Source: Williamsia serinedens (lineage in GTDB: Bacteria > Actinomycetota > Actinomycetes > Mycobacteriales > Mycobacteriaceae). From it: a stretch of 64,000 bases of DNA. The notes under the pieces were generated by a model. That model searched no databases. It had not been told where the DNA came from and was given only the letters and a program-made list of their open reading frames with translations. The stretch covers positions 372,001 to 436,000 of the forward strand of contig NZ_JAMTCG010000005.1 in assembly GCF_024171725.1 (NCBI RefSeq), given 5' to 3'. Position numbers and translations under genes: made by a program. This document shows positions 33,572-42,700 of the stretch, one piece after another; position 1 is the first letter of the stretch, and each line of letters begins with the position of its first letter.

Positions 33572-34861
33572 TCAGGCGGCCATGGCGTCGAGTCGGAGTG
33601 TTCGTCGGTTGTAGGCGGGTTGTAGTTCGCGTCGGGGGTCGACGGTGGCGGGTGGTCGGATCCAGGGGTGGCGGTCGGAACCCATCTCGATCTCCCAGCC
33701 GTGCTGGTGCACGGCGACGTGGCAGGTGCGGCACAGCAGGCACCCGTTGTCGCAGGTCGTGGCCCCGCCCTGCGAGAACGGCAGGATGTGGTGGACATCG
33801 GTCCACGACGCGGGATTCCCGCACATCACGCACGACTGATCACGCGCCACGATCGCTTTGCGGGTGCGCCCGGTGAACAACCTGGCCTTCGGGGAGATGT
33901 CGACCGGCGCGGCGTCGACATCCACGGCGATGCGGGTGACCGACGCGTCGCATGACAGCAGCGACACGGCTTCGTCGGAGACGCTGCCCATCCACTGCAG
34001 ATGCGCCGGCCCCGCCGGGGTGATCCCGCAACACTCGGCCTGGGTGGCGGGCACGGTCAGCAGGATCTCCGTCTTCGCCGATCCGACGAGCCCGTCGACG
34101 CCGAGTGCCCGGGATGCCGCCTCCAGCGCTTGTACGAACGCATCGGCCCGGCGCTGCGGCGCCGGCCGCGGGTCCGGGGTCCCGTCGGGTAGCGGACGAG
34201 GCCGTGACGCGGTGTCGATGCACGAGATGAGTCGTTCGCCGGCGACGACGTCGAGGTCGAACGACCCCGCCAACCGGCCATCGTCCCGCTGCGCCCACGA
34301 CACCTCGTTGAGCGTCGTGTCCTCGGCAACGGGCGTGCCCGCCTCGTCGCCGGCATCTACCGCTGACTCGTGCTCCAGCGCGATGGCGCGCGCTCGGTCG
34401 TCGATCTCGACCGGGGACCGGCCCGCCAGGGCGTGCCCGATCAACACCGCCTCGGTCTCGGTTGCGAACTCCGACCCCAGCAGCGACCGGGTGCGCGTGC
34501 AGACGTGCCGAACTCCGCGGGCGACGACGTCGGCGTACTCCGCCGAGAGCGATCCGTCCCGCAGGTGCCGCGCCAGCGCCGGCAGATGCGCGATCGCCCG
34601 CTCGAGCCGGATCGCCCGCGCCGCCACGACCGGCACACAGCCGTGACGGCGCAGCAACTCCCGCACCGACATCCCCACCCGCTTCGCCGCGCCCCGGCAC
34701 TCGACCTCCCCGGTCACCCGGGCCAGCAACCCGTCCGCAGCGTTGCGGGCCGCGACCGCCGCACGCACCCCCGCCACCAGCGCGTCATCGTCGGCGGGGA
34801 TCGCGCACTCGCGGACGGCATCGGCGAGGCGGTCCGCCGCCTCGAGCACTTCGTCGAACAT
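33572..34861 (-). CDS. 13E12 repeat family DUF222-HNH endonuclease protein
   Basis: A 429-residue protein of the 13E12/REP13E12 family, repeated in many mycolata genomes. The DUF222 region covers residues 1-330 (RLADAVRECAI, GMSVRELLRRHGCVP, LRDGSLSAEYADVVARGV). A C-terminal HNH nuclease domain follows: RDQSCVMCGNPASWTDVHHI, then GGATTCDNGCLLCRTCHVAVH, with paired cysteines and histidines for zinc and catalysis. I use ATG 34861; a start at 34891 is possible. It appears intact. These genes are presumed selfish or repetitive elements; no flanking repeats are obvious here. Confidence 0.88.
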   Translation of the reverse strand: MFDEVLEAADRLADAVRECAIPADDDALVAGVRAAVAARNAADGLLARVTGEVECRGAAKRVGMSVRELLRRHGCVPVVAARAIRLERAIAHLPALARHLRDGSLSAEYADVVARGVRHVCTRTRSLLGSEFATETEAVLIGHALAGRSPVEIDDRARAIALEHESAVDAGDEAGTPVAEDTTLNEVSWAQRDDGRLAGSFDLDVVAGERLISCIDTASRPRPLPDGTPDPRPAPQRRADAFVQALEAASRALGVDGLVGSAKTEILLTVPATQAECCGITPAGPAHLQWMGSVSDEAVSLLSCDASVTRIAVDVDAAPVDISPKARLFTGRTRKAIVARDQSCVMCGNPASWTDVHHILPFSQGGATTCDNGCLLCRTCHVAVHQHGWEIEMGSDRHPWIRPPATVDPRRELQPAYNRRTLRLDAMAA

Positions 34862-35027
34862 GTGTACGACCGTAGAACTGGCCACCGACACAGGCCGAAA
34901 ACGGTCGGATCACCGTCTAGGGTCTGTGGACCCAGGGCGATCTGTGGACAGACTTGTCGGACCGTCCCGCTACCTTTCGGGCATCTCGGACTCGCACTCG
35001 GCGAATCCCGTTGTCTCGGAGGTCATC

Positions 35028-35423
35028 ATGTCGGTCTGTGCTCGCGTCGCGTCCGTGTTCGTCCTGTCCGTCTCGCTGCTCGCCGGTGGTGTCGGCGTCG
35101 CCGGCGCCGTCGTGACGGATTCCTACGACACGACGCGGCAGGTGATGTGCTCCGCGACGGGCGCCGCCGTCGACGTCTCGTACACGAACGCCTACGGGAA
35201 CACGACGTCGCGGGAGAACGTGTCGCTGCGGGGTCGTCCGATCGGGGGCGGGCACACCTGCATCAGCGTGGACTCTCGGTCCGGCGAGTACGGCGACTCC
35301 CTCGGAACGTTGATCTCCGATGAGAGCGGTGGCTACGTCTACTGCGCGATCTACGTCAACGGCGTCAAGGTGTCGGAGTCGGAGGACGACAGCTCGTACT
35401 ACAGCATGGCGTCCTGCATGTGA
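35028..35423 (+). CDS. Small secreted protein
   Basis: A 131-residue protein with a Sec signal peptide (residues 1-27, cleavage after VAGA) and a mature domain of about 100 residues likely to form a beta sandwich: YVYCAIYVNGVKVSESEDD near the end faintly resembles the extracellular domain of MmpS-type proteins. Three cysteines are present in the mature part. GGAGGT precedes the ATG. Its stop overlaps the start of the first cutinase-like gene (GTGA), so the two are probably co-expressed. Function unknown. Confidence 0.65.
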   Translation: MSVCARVASVFVLSVSLLAGGVGVAGAVVTDSYDTTRQVMCSATGAAVDVSYTNAYGNTTSRENVSLRGRPIGGGHTCISVDSRSGEYGDSLGTLISDESGGYVYCAIYVNGVKVSESEDDSSYYSMASCM

Positions 35424-36364
35424 CCTGCGATTTCTTCGCGGTACCGCGGCTACGGCATCATCGTGGGGTGCGGCGGGCGACTCGGTGGGTGACGACAGTC
35501 GTCGTCGGGCTCTCCGCGATCGGCCTGCTCGCCGTCCCCGCGCCCGCCCTGGCACGCAGCGAATCGTGTGCCCCGGTCGTCGTCATCCCGATCCGGGGGA
35601 GCGGCGACGGCAGTGTCGGCGCCCGGCGCTACGGCGACATGGTCACCGACGGCTGGGAGGGCGCGACGCTCAGCACCCTCCTCTCCGAGACCTACCGGGA
35701 TCAGCCGGCGATCCGCGCCGTGCCCGTTCTCTCCGTCGGCCGCGGTTATCAAGCCGTCGGCACCGAGGACGGGATCCGGCACCGCAGCTTCGGCCGGTCC
35801 GTCGCGTCGGGTGTCTCGACGGCCGTCGACGCCTACGACTCCGCGCGGGCGGAAGGCAGTCCGGGATGCGCCCCGATGGTGGTCCTCGTCGGTTTCTCGC
35901 AGGGTGCAGCCGTGGCCCGCGGAGTCGCCGTCGAGCTGTCGAAGCGGTCGGTGGTGGCCGCGGCCGTACTGATGGGTGACCCGCTGCAGAAGCCGGAGGC
36001 CGACGGTGTGATGGGCACCGGCGACCGCGGCGAGGGGATCTGGCGCAATCGGGTCGGTGCGGTGGTCAGCGGCGTCGACGCCCAGGGCGCCGACGCCTAC
36101 TACGCGATCCGCGGGATGCGCCGCATGTCCGTGTGTCACGTCGGGGATCCGGTGTGCGACTTCCGCATCGGCACCGATGTCTCCGGGCACCCGCACACCA
36201 CATATCTCGCCGACACCACGCGGTTCCAGACGTCCTCCCGCGCGACGCCGCTGGGACCGTCGGAACTCGACGTCCTCGCCGCGACCCTGCGCGGGGACAT
36301 CCTCTGGGCCGCCGAGCGCTACACACCGGCGAGCCAGTCCCGCACGAGCTCGACGAGGACCTGA
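35420..36364 (+). CDS. Cutinase-family secreted serine esterase, copy 1
   Basis: An alpha/beta hydrolase of the cutinase/CULP family. The signal peptide is best seen from the internal GTG at 35468 (RRATRWVTTVVVGLSAIGLL ... ALA), so that may be the true start; the GTGA overlap favours 35420. The nucleophile serine is in VLVGFSQGAAVARG; the acid in HVGDPVCDFR; the histidine in SGHPHTTYL. Four conserved cysteines are present (SESCAP, GSPGCAP, VCHVGDPVC). Mycobacterial relatives are lipid esterases or phospholipases. A similar gene follows in tandem. Confidence 0.85.
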   Translation: MTCDFFAVPRLRHHRGVRRATRWVTTVVVGLSAIGLLAVPAPALARSESCAPVVVIPIRGSGDGSVGARRYGDMVTDGWEGATLSTLLSETYRDQPAIRAVPVLSVGRGYQAVGTEDGIRHRSFGRSVASGVSTAVDAYDSARAEGSPGCAPMVVLVGFSQGAAVARGVAVELSKRSVVAAAVLMGDPLQKPEADGVMGTGDRGEGIWRNRVGAVVSGVDAQGADAYYAIRGMRRMSVCHVGDPVCDFRIGTDVSGHPHTTYLADTTRFQTSSRATPLGPSELDVLAATLRGDILWAAERYTPASQSRTSSTRT

Positions 36365-36424
36365 CCGCAGCACCGACTCCGACGATCGGTGGGCGGACGC
36401 GATCGCATCGTGCATGCTTGATCC

Positions 36425-37288
36425 ATGGTGGGGAAACGGTGGGGTGCCGCGCTCGCAGCTGTCGTCGTCGCGGCGTCGGGTCTGATCGCGACGAGTGGGT
36501 CGGCGGGCGCGGACGTTCTCGGGCTGGGCGGTTCGTGTCCGGCGGCGGTGGTGATCCCCGCCCGCGGCAGCGGCGATCCCGTCGCTTCGCAGCAGTACGG
36601 CAACAGCCGCAGCGACGGCTACGAGGGCCCGCTGTTGTCGACGCTCCTCGCCGCGACCTATCGGGACGACCCTTCCATCGCGTCAATCCCCGTTGTGACC
36701 ACCGGCCCCGGGTACCGCGCGGTGTCGGTGCCGGAGGGGACGGCGAACCGCTCGTTCGGGATCTCGATCGCCTCCGGGGTCGCGGCCGTGATCGCCCGAT
36801 ACGACGCCGTCTCCGCCGCAGGTGGATTCGGCTGCCGACCGAAAGCCGTCCTGGTCGGGTACTCGCAAGGTGCAGCCGTGGTCCGAGCGGCGGCAATCGC
36901 GCTGGCGCCGCGCCGAGTGGTGAGCGCGGTGATGCTGTTCGGTGACCCTCGGCAGCGGCCGTCCGCGCCCGGTGTCGTCGGCGCGGGGTCCACGGGCAGC
37001 GGGGTCTGGCGCGATGAGGGCGTCGCACTGGCGTCCGGTGTCTCGACGGTGGGCATCGAGACCTACTACCAACTCCCCGGGCTACAGCGCTGGGCTCTGT
37101 GTCACGATCGGGATCCGTTGTGCGACTTCGGCCCTGACGCCGACTTCGCCGGCGACCCGCACAAGACCTACCTCCAGCCGGACCAGCTGTTCGTCCCGGC
37201 AGCGGGGCAGGCGCCGACGTCGCAGACCGAACTGCAGGTCGCGGTCGCCACGCTCCGCGGGTTCATCGCCGGCGCGACCCGGCGGTGA
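36425..37288 (+). CDS. Cutinase-family secreted serine esterase, copy 2
   Basis: A 287-residue paralog of the preceding gene: signal peptide (residues 1-29), nucleophile serine in VLVGYSQGAAVVRA, acid in HDRDPLCDFG, histidine in AGDPHKTYL, and cysteines at corresponding places. The two differ throughout, so the duplication is old. The stop overlaps the start of the broken nitroreductase (GTGA). The substrate is unknown; lipids or polyesters are usual for the family. Confidence 0.88.
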   Translation: MVGKRWGAALAAVVVAASGLIATSGSAGADVLGLGGSCPAAVVIPARGSGDPVASQQYGNSRSDGYEGPLLSTLLAATYRDDPSIASIPVVTTGPGYRAVSVPEGTANRSFGISIASGVAAVIARYDAVSAAGGFGCRPKAVLVGYSQGAAVVRAAAIALAPRRVVSAVMLFGDPRQRPSAPGVVGAGSTGSGVWRDEGVALASGVSTVGIETYYQLPGLQRWALCHDRDPLCDFGPDADFAGDPHKTYLQPDQLFVPAAGQAPTSQTELQVAVATLRGFIAGATRR

Positions 37289-37980
37289 CAGATCGACCCA
37301 CGACGGTCGAGGACGCGGTGCTCTCACGGCACAGCGTGCGGGCGTTCAGCGACAGGCCGGTCCCGCGAGAGACGGTCGAACGTCTCCTGGGCCTCGCTGC
37401 GCGCTCGGCAAGCAACTCGAATTCGCAGCCGTGGCACGTCTACGTCCTCACCGGTGATCGCAAGGACCGGCTGACGCGCGCTCTCTGGGCAGCACTCGAC
37501 GAGGGTCGCTCGGCCACCGATCCGCGGTACGGGTATTAGCCACCGCCGGGCGAGTGGGAGGAGCCCTTCCGCAGTCGCCGGTCCGTCTTCGGCCGCGGGC
37601 TCTATCAGGACACGCTCGGCATCGCCCGCGACGACCGTGACGGGAGGGCCGCGCATCATCGCCGCAACTACGCGTTCTTCGGGGCGCCGGTCGGACTCAT
37701 CATCACCGTCAGTGCCGACCTGGGGGCGGGCGCGTTCGTCGACGCCGGACTGTTCCTGCAGGCGCTCATGCTGCTCGCTCGTGCCGAGGGCCTCGACACC
37801 TGCGCGCAGGCGTCCTTCGTCGACTTCGACCCGGTGATCCGCGGCGAACTGGCGATCCCCGACGACCGGATCATCGTCTGTGGGATGTCACTCGGCTACG
37901 CCGACGACACCGAGAGGGTCAACGCGTTCCGCTCCGACCGCGAGCCCCTCGACGCCGTCGTCACGTTCGTCGGCGAGTAG
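37285..37980 (+). pseudogene. Nitroreductase gene interrupted by an in-frame TAG
   Basis: The first 84 codons encode a nitroreductase N-terminus (LSRHSVRAFSDRPVPRETVE, ARSASNSNSQPWHVYVLTG). A TAG at 37537-37539 stops it after RYGY. The same frame then continues without a shift for 146 codons with the rest of the domain (EEPFRSRRSVFGRGLY, YAFFGAPVGLIITVSADLG, LDTCAQASFVDFDPVIRGEL, IIVCGMSLGYAD). The total of 231 residues is normal for the family. A single-base change from a Tyr codon (TAC or TAT) explains it. It may be a fresh pseudogene, a read-through gene or a sequencing error. No compensating restart with a good ribosome site is seen. Confidence 0.9.
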
Positions 37981-37984
37981 CGGA

Positions 37985-38623
37985 TCAGTCGTCGACGCGA
38001 TCGGCGACGAGGGACACCAGTCGGCAGAACTCGTCGGGGACGGCGGATCGGGGTCGAGGGAGCGCGCTGCTGAGCTGCCCGACAGCCGCGCGCCCCTGGA
38101 CGTACGCGGTCACCGCCGTCGTGTCCGACTGCGACGAAGGGCCGGTGTACCGCGTGGTCGAGCGGATGACCAGCACGCCGGACGGGCAGCCCTGCGGCAC
38201 AGGCAGGATCGACGACGACGAGGTGTACGTCTCGGTGTCGGTGCGTTGGCGATAGTCGGGACACCGGTCCACCACTGCGCGTGTCTGCGCGACGGATTCG
38301 CCGCCTGTGACGATCGACTGTGCGTACGTCGGGAGCGTCGTGTCCGACGGCTCGGCGAGCACCCCGACCGTCGACGCGCGCAGCTGACGATCGGCCTGGC
38401 CGGCGATCACCGGCCCGCAGTCCGCCGGCGTCGTCGAGCCGCCGATGCCGGGCGGCGCCGTGTTCGACAGCCGCGACACCTGATACCCGGCCGGGAAGTC
38501 GTCGGCGGTCAGGTAGGGGCTGTCGGGGTTCGTCGTCGACGGATTGCTCACCCGATAGACCACGAACCCCACCACCAGGATCGCCACCGCGACGACGACG
38601 ATCATGATCCGACGTCGCATCAC
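37985..38623 (-). CDS. Anchored secreted protein, sensor-domain-like
   Basis: A 212-residue protein with one N-terminal membrane helix (residues 5-24) and an extracytoplasmic domain containing three or four cysteines (PADCGPVI, VVDRCPDYR, PQGCPSGV, FCRLV) and TVGVLAEPSDTTLPTYAQS. The layout resembles the actinobacterial PknH-like sensor or DUF5642-type lipoproteins, but I cannot name the family firmly. A GGGAGGG ribosome site stands five bases before the GTG at 38623. It converges on the broken nitroreductase with a four-base gap. Confidence 0.65.
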   Translation of the reverse strand: MMRRRIMIVVVAVAILVVGFVVYRVSNPSTTNPDSPYLTADDFPAGYQVSRLSNTAPPGIGGSTTPADCGPVIAGQADRQLRASTVGVLAEPSDTTLPTYAQSIVTGGESVAQTRAVVDRCPDYRQRTDTETYTSSSSILPVPQGCPSGVLVIRSTTRYTGPSSQSDTTAVTAYVQGRAAVGQLSSALPRPRSAVPDEFCRLVSLVADRVDD

Positions 38624-39072
38624 TGTCGCCCTCCCGTCGATCGATCGGATGATCGTTCCAGTGTTCCAGGGTGCTGTGAACAGTCGACGACATGCGCCAC
38701 GGACGTGGTCTCCGACCCGGGATGAGGGAGTGGGTCGGGCGGTGTGTGTCGGTCACGAGCACGTCCGCGGCGGCCGAATCCGACGGTCGTCACCTCCGCT
38801 GTCCCGTCCGAACGCACTGCGTAGCAACATCATCGACCTTCAACGCGTCGTGCCGCCATTCGTCTCACGCGATCGACGGACGCTGCATCACGCTGCCCCG
38901 ACTCCCATTTCGCAAGGCTCACTTGATCGTTCGCCTGCCGCAGTAAGTTCGGCGTCCCGCCCCACGTCACTGCGCTGTCCACTGAACATGTGATTGATCA
39001 TCACGAGCGGGTCTCGATACGGTCACCGGACAGGCCGCTCGGGGGCGGGCGAGAACGACCGTGGGAGACCGA
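38624..39072. other. Intergenic region upstream of the type VII-like operon
   Basis: This 449-bp stretch lies between the divergent 37985-38623 gene and the type VII-like operon. Open frames in it lack ribosome sites and typical codon bias, so I call no gene. It must hold the operon promoter; the segment 38820-39000 is less GC-rich than its surroundings. No repeat or RNA structure was recognised. Confidence 0.5.
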
Positions 39073-39786
39073 GTGGCCGAGATGAACTGTGCCAGTTGCG
39101 ATGCGCTTCTTCGTGATGGTGCACCGTTCTGCGACACCTGCGGCACACCCGTGCGCGGTCGAGTCGTCACCGCGCCGGCGTCCGTGTCGCCCGCGGCCTC
39201 ACCCGTCGACGCTACCCCTGACGAGCGGAACCAGGACGCCCCCTCGCGCACGTCGGACACCCTGCCTGCCGGCGTGGGAGTCCGGGTCGCGTGTGCAGCC
39301 ATCGACGCCGGTGTGCCCCTCGCCGCTGGTGGACTCGTCGTCGTCGCTGCAGCCGTCACGGGGATCGCCGGGCTGGGGTACGTCGTCGCGCCGCTGGTCG
39401 TCCTCGCCCTGGGCATCTGGAACCTGGCGTTCGCCGCGCTCACCGGCGCGAGTTTCGGTCGCGCCGCCATGGGCACCAGGGTTGTCACAGGAGACCCGGA
39501 CGCCCCCGCACCCGGCCTCTCGCGCGTGTGGGTCCGCGCTCTAGTCGCGTCGCTCACGGGTGGCCTGGCGTGCCTCGGTGTCCTCGGCGACCCGCGCCGA
39601 CGCGGATGGCACGATCGCGCCGCGGGAGTCGAGGTCATCGACATCCTCAACGGCCCGAACCCGTTCGGCGAACGTCCCGTCGCCCCGGTCCTCCGACGCG
39701 CCCGACGCGGTCTGGTCGACGTCTCCTCACCGATCTCGCGCCCCGTCTCGGCCGTCGATCCGGTCGATCAGCCGGCGACGACGTGA
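39073..39786 (+). CDS. Zinc-ribbon RDD-family membrane protein
   Basis: A 237-residue protein with an N-terminal zinc ribbon (CASCDALLRDGAPFCDTCG, two CxxC knuckles), a disordered linker, and an RDD domain with three membrane helices (about residues 80-165; VRVACAAIDAGVPLAAGGLV, then ALTGASFGRAAMGTRVV) and RRGWHDRAAGVEVID. I chose GTG 39073 because GGGAG lies five bases upstream; a GTG at 39061 is an alternative. It is the first gene of the type VII-like operon, coupled by GTGA to the ATPase. RDD proteins have no fixed role; here it may anchor or regulate the ATPase. Confidence 0.75.
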   Translation: MAEMNCASCDALLRDGAPFCDTCGTPVRGRVVTAPASVSPAASPVDATPDERNQDAPSRTSDTLPAGVGVRVACAAIDAGVPLAAGGLVVVAAAVTGIAGLGYVVAPLVVLALGIWNLAFAALTGASFGRAAMGTRVVTGDPDAPAPGLSRVWVRALVASLTGGLACLGVLGDPRRRGWHDRAAGVEVIDILNGPNPFGERPVAPVLRRARRGLVDVSSPISRPVSAVDPVDQPATT

Positions 39787-42700
39787 GGCTCGCACTGGCG
39801 GTGCGCGGCGTCGACGAATCGCTGGTCCGCGTCGCGGCCACCACCGACGGCACCGCGACGGTGCAAGACCTCGCGACCGCCCTCCGCGACGGTGACCCCC
39901 GGGGAAGGGTGGACACGCAGTCGGTCACGGTCCGTCTGTGGCGGGACGGACAGGCGCAGTCGACGCTCTCACCGGGGATGCCACTGGTGCAGAGCGGTAT
40001 CCGCTCGGGTGCCACCGTCGAGGTCGTCGCCGCTCCCTCGGACGATCTCGTGGAGGGGACCGTGCGTGGCCGGTCCGTCGCGATGGTCCGGATCGTCTCG
40101 GGTCCCGACGGCGGCAAGGAGTTCCTCGTCCCGTCGGGTGTCAGCACCGTCGGGTCGGCTGCCACCGATCACGTCCGTGTCGTCGACCCGGCCGTGGGGG
40201 CCGCACGCATCGTCCTGAACGTCGGCGAGAACATCGAGATCGTCGCGGGTGACCCGATCCGTCTGGGGACGCGGACCGTCACCCGGGCGTTGATCCGTCC
40301 CGACGACGTCGTCGGCGTGGGTGGGACCACATTCGTGGTCCTCCCGACCCACCGCTCGGGTCTCGACGGTGATGACAGCGGCATCGAGATCAACCGGTCG
40401 CCGCGCGTCGTCGCGCGCTTCGCCGGGATGACGCTGCGCGCTCCCGAGCCCCCGAAGCCACCGCAACCGCAACGGTTTCCCCTCGTGTCGATGCTGGCGC
40501 CACTGGCGATGGGACTCGTGCTGCTGGCGGCCACACGCAGCGTTCTGTCCGTCGTCTTCGTGGCCCTGAGCCCACTCCTGATGCTGGGGATGTGGCTCGA
40601 CGGTCGGATGCAGGAGTCGAAGGCCCGTCGGGTGGGGACGGAACGTTTCACCGCCGCCGTCGCCGCCTTCCGCGCGGACCTCGACAAGCACTCCCGTGTC
40701 GAGCGGGCGGTCCGTCTGTCGGAGTCGCCGTCGGCACAGGACGCGATCACCGCGATCCACCGCCACGGTCCGCTGTTGTGGACGCACCGGCCCGAGCACT
40801 CGGGCTATCTGACCGTCCGGCTCGGCCTGGGTGAGTGCCCCTCCCGCACGGTCGTGGAGCTGCCCGAACGCGGTGAGGCCGAGGAGTCGCACTGGGCGGC
40901 CCTGGTCGACGTCGCCACGGAGTACCGCACCATCACCGATGTCCCCGTCGTCGCGGACCTCCGTTCCTCGGGCGCGCTGGGCGTCTGCGGGCCGCGATCA
41001 CTGGCCGACGGCGTCGCGCGCGCGGTGCTGGTCCAGCTCGTCGGGCTGCACTCGCCGGCCGAGATGGTGGTGGCCGCAGTGGTGTCCGAGGACAGGGTCG
41101 CGGTCTGGGACTGGGTGGAATGGCTTCCGCATCTGGGATCGGTGCACAGCCCGCTCGAGGGGGAGCACGCAGCGTCGACGCCCACGGGCTGCGCATCGCT
41201 CATCACCCGCCTCGACGAGGTGGTCCGTCGGCGACGCGCGGATCGCGACGCGCGCGGGATCAACCGCGGTGCGACGTCGCAGGCCGACACGGCGATGCCG
41301 CTCGTCGAGAAGCCGATCACGGACGTGCCCGCGATCGTCGTCCTCGTCGACGACGCCGCACCCATCGACCGCGCGCGGGCTGTCCGTCTCGCCGAGACCG
41401 GGCCGGACGTCGGTGTGCATCTCATCTGGGTGGCGTCTCAGATCTCGGCGCTGCCCGCCGCGTGCAGGTCGTTCGTCCTCGTCGAGGATGCGGCGTCGGG
41501 GTCGACCGCGGGATCGGTCCGCGTGGGCACCCACACGTTCCCGATGGAGACCGAGTCGGTCGGGGTCGATGCGGCGCAGGACATCGCGGTCCTCCTCGCC
41601 CCGCTGGTCGACGTCGGTGTCGCCGCCGACGACCGCACCGACCTGCCGTCGTCGCTGCACCTGCTGTCGCTCACCGGGGACGGGATCGCGACGGATCCGT
41701 CGGCGGTGATCGCGCGCTGGGAGGCCACCGACTCGGTGATCGACCGCAGCGGGCGTCGTCGGCGGCGTTCGGTGGCGACCGGTCTGCGCGCGCCGGTCGG
41801 CTCCACCGGTGCGGACACCTTCTGGCTCGACCTGCGCCGCGACGGGCCCCACGCTCTCCTCGGCGGGACGACGGGCTCGGGGAAGAGCGAGTTCCTGCAG
41901 TCGTGGATCCTCGGGATGGCCGCCGAGCACAGCCCCGACCGCGTCTCGTTCCTCTTCGTCGACTACAAGGGCGGCACGGCGTTCGCGGACTGTGTCCGTC
42001 TGCCGCACACCGTCGGCCTAGTCACCGATCTCTCAGCGCACCTCGTCGATCGGGCGCTCGCGTCGCTCCGTGCAGAACTGCGCTTCCGCGAGCACCTGCT
42101 GAACGTCAAACGAGTCAAAGACCATCGGACGCTGGAGGAGTCGGGTGATCCCGACGCCCCTCCCAGTCTGGTCGTGGTGGTCGACGAGTTCGCGGCGCTG
42201 GTCCACGACGTCCCCGAGTTCGTCGACGGGATGGTCGATCTCGCGGCTCGCGGCCGGTCGTTGGGTCTGCACGTCATCCTCGCCACCCAGCGACCCGCCG
42301 GTGTCATCAAGGAGAACCTGCGGGCGAACGCGAACCTGCGGATCGCGCTGCGCATGGCGGACGCGGACGACTCGGTGGACATCCTCAACGCGCCCGATGC
42401 GGCTCACTTCCCAGCACATGTGCCGGGCCGCGCCGCGGCCAAGATCGGCAACGCGCCCCTGCGGGCGTTCCAGGGCGGATACAGCGGGGGGTGGAGCGCC
42501 GGTCGTGGCTCGACGGCTGCGGTCGACCTCACGCCGCTCGCGCTCGGCGACGGACGACCCTGGGCGTCTGAACGATCTGACGACGTCGACAACGACGACC
42601 TCGGCGCGCCCGACATGGTCCTCGTCGTGGACACGGTGATCGCCGCTGCGGAACGGCTCGAGATCCCGTCGCCCCGCAGACCGTGGTTGCCCGAGCTGCC

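Noticed and set aside
33572-34861. Complete insertion sequence or group II intron
   Set aside because: The HNH gene is a 13E12 family member; no terminal inverted repeats, target duplications or reverse transcriptase are seen.
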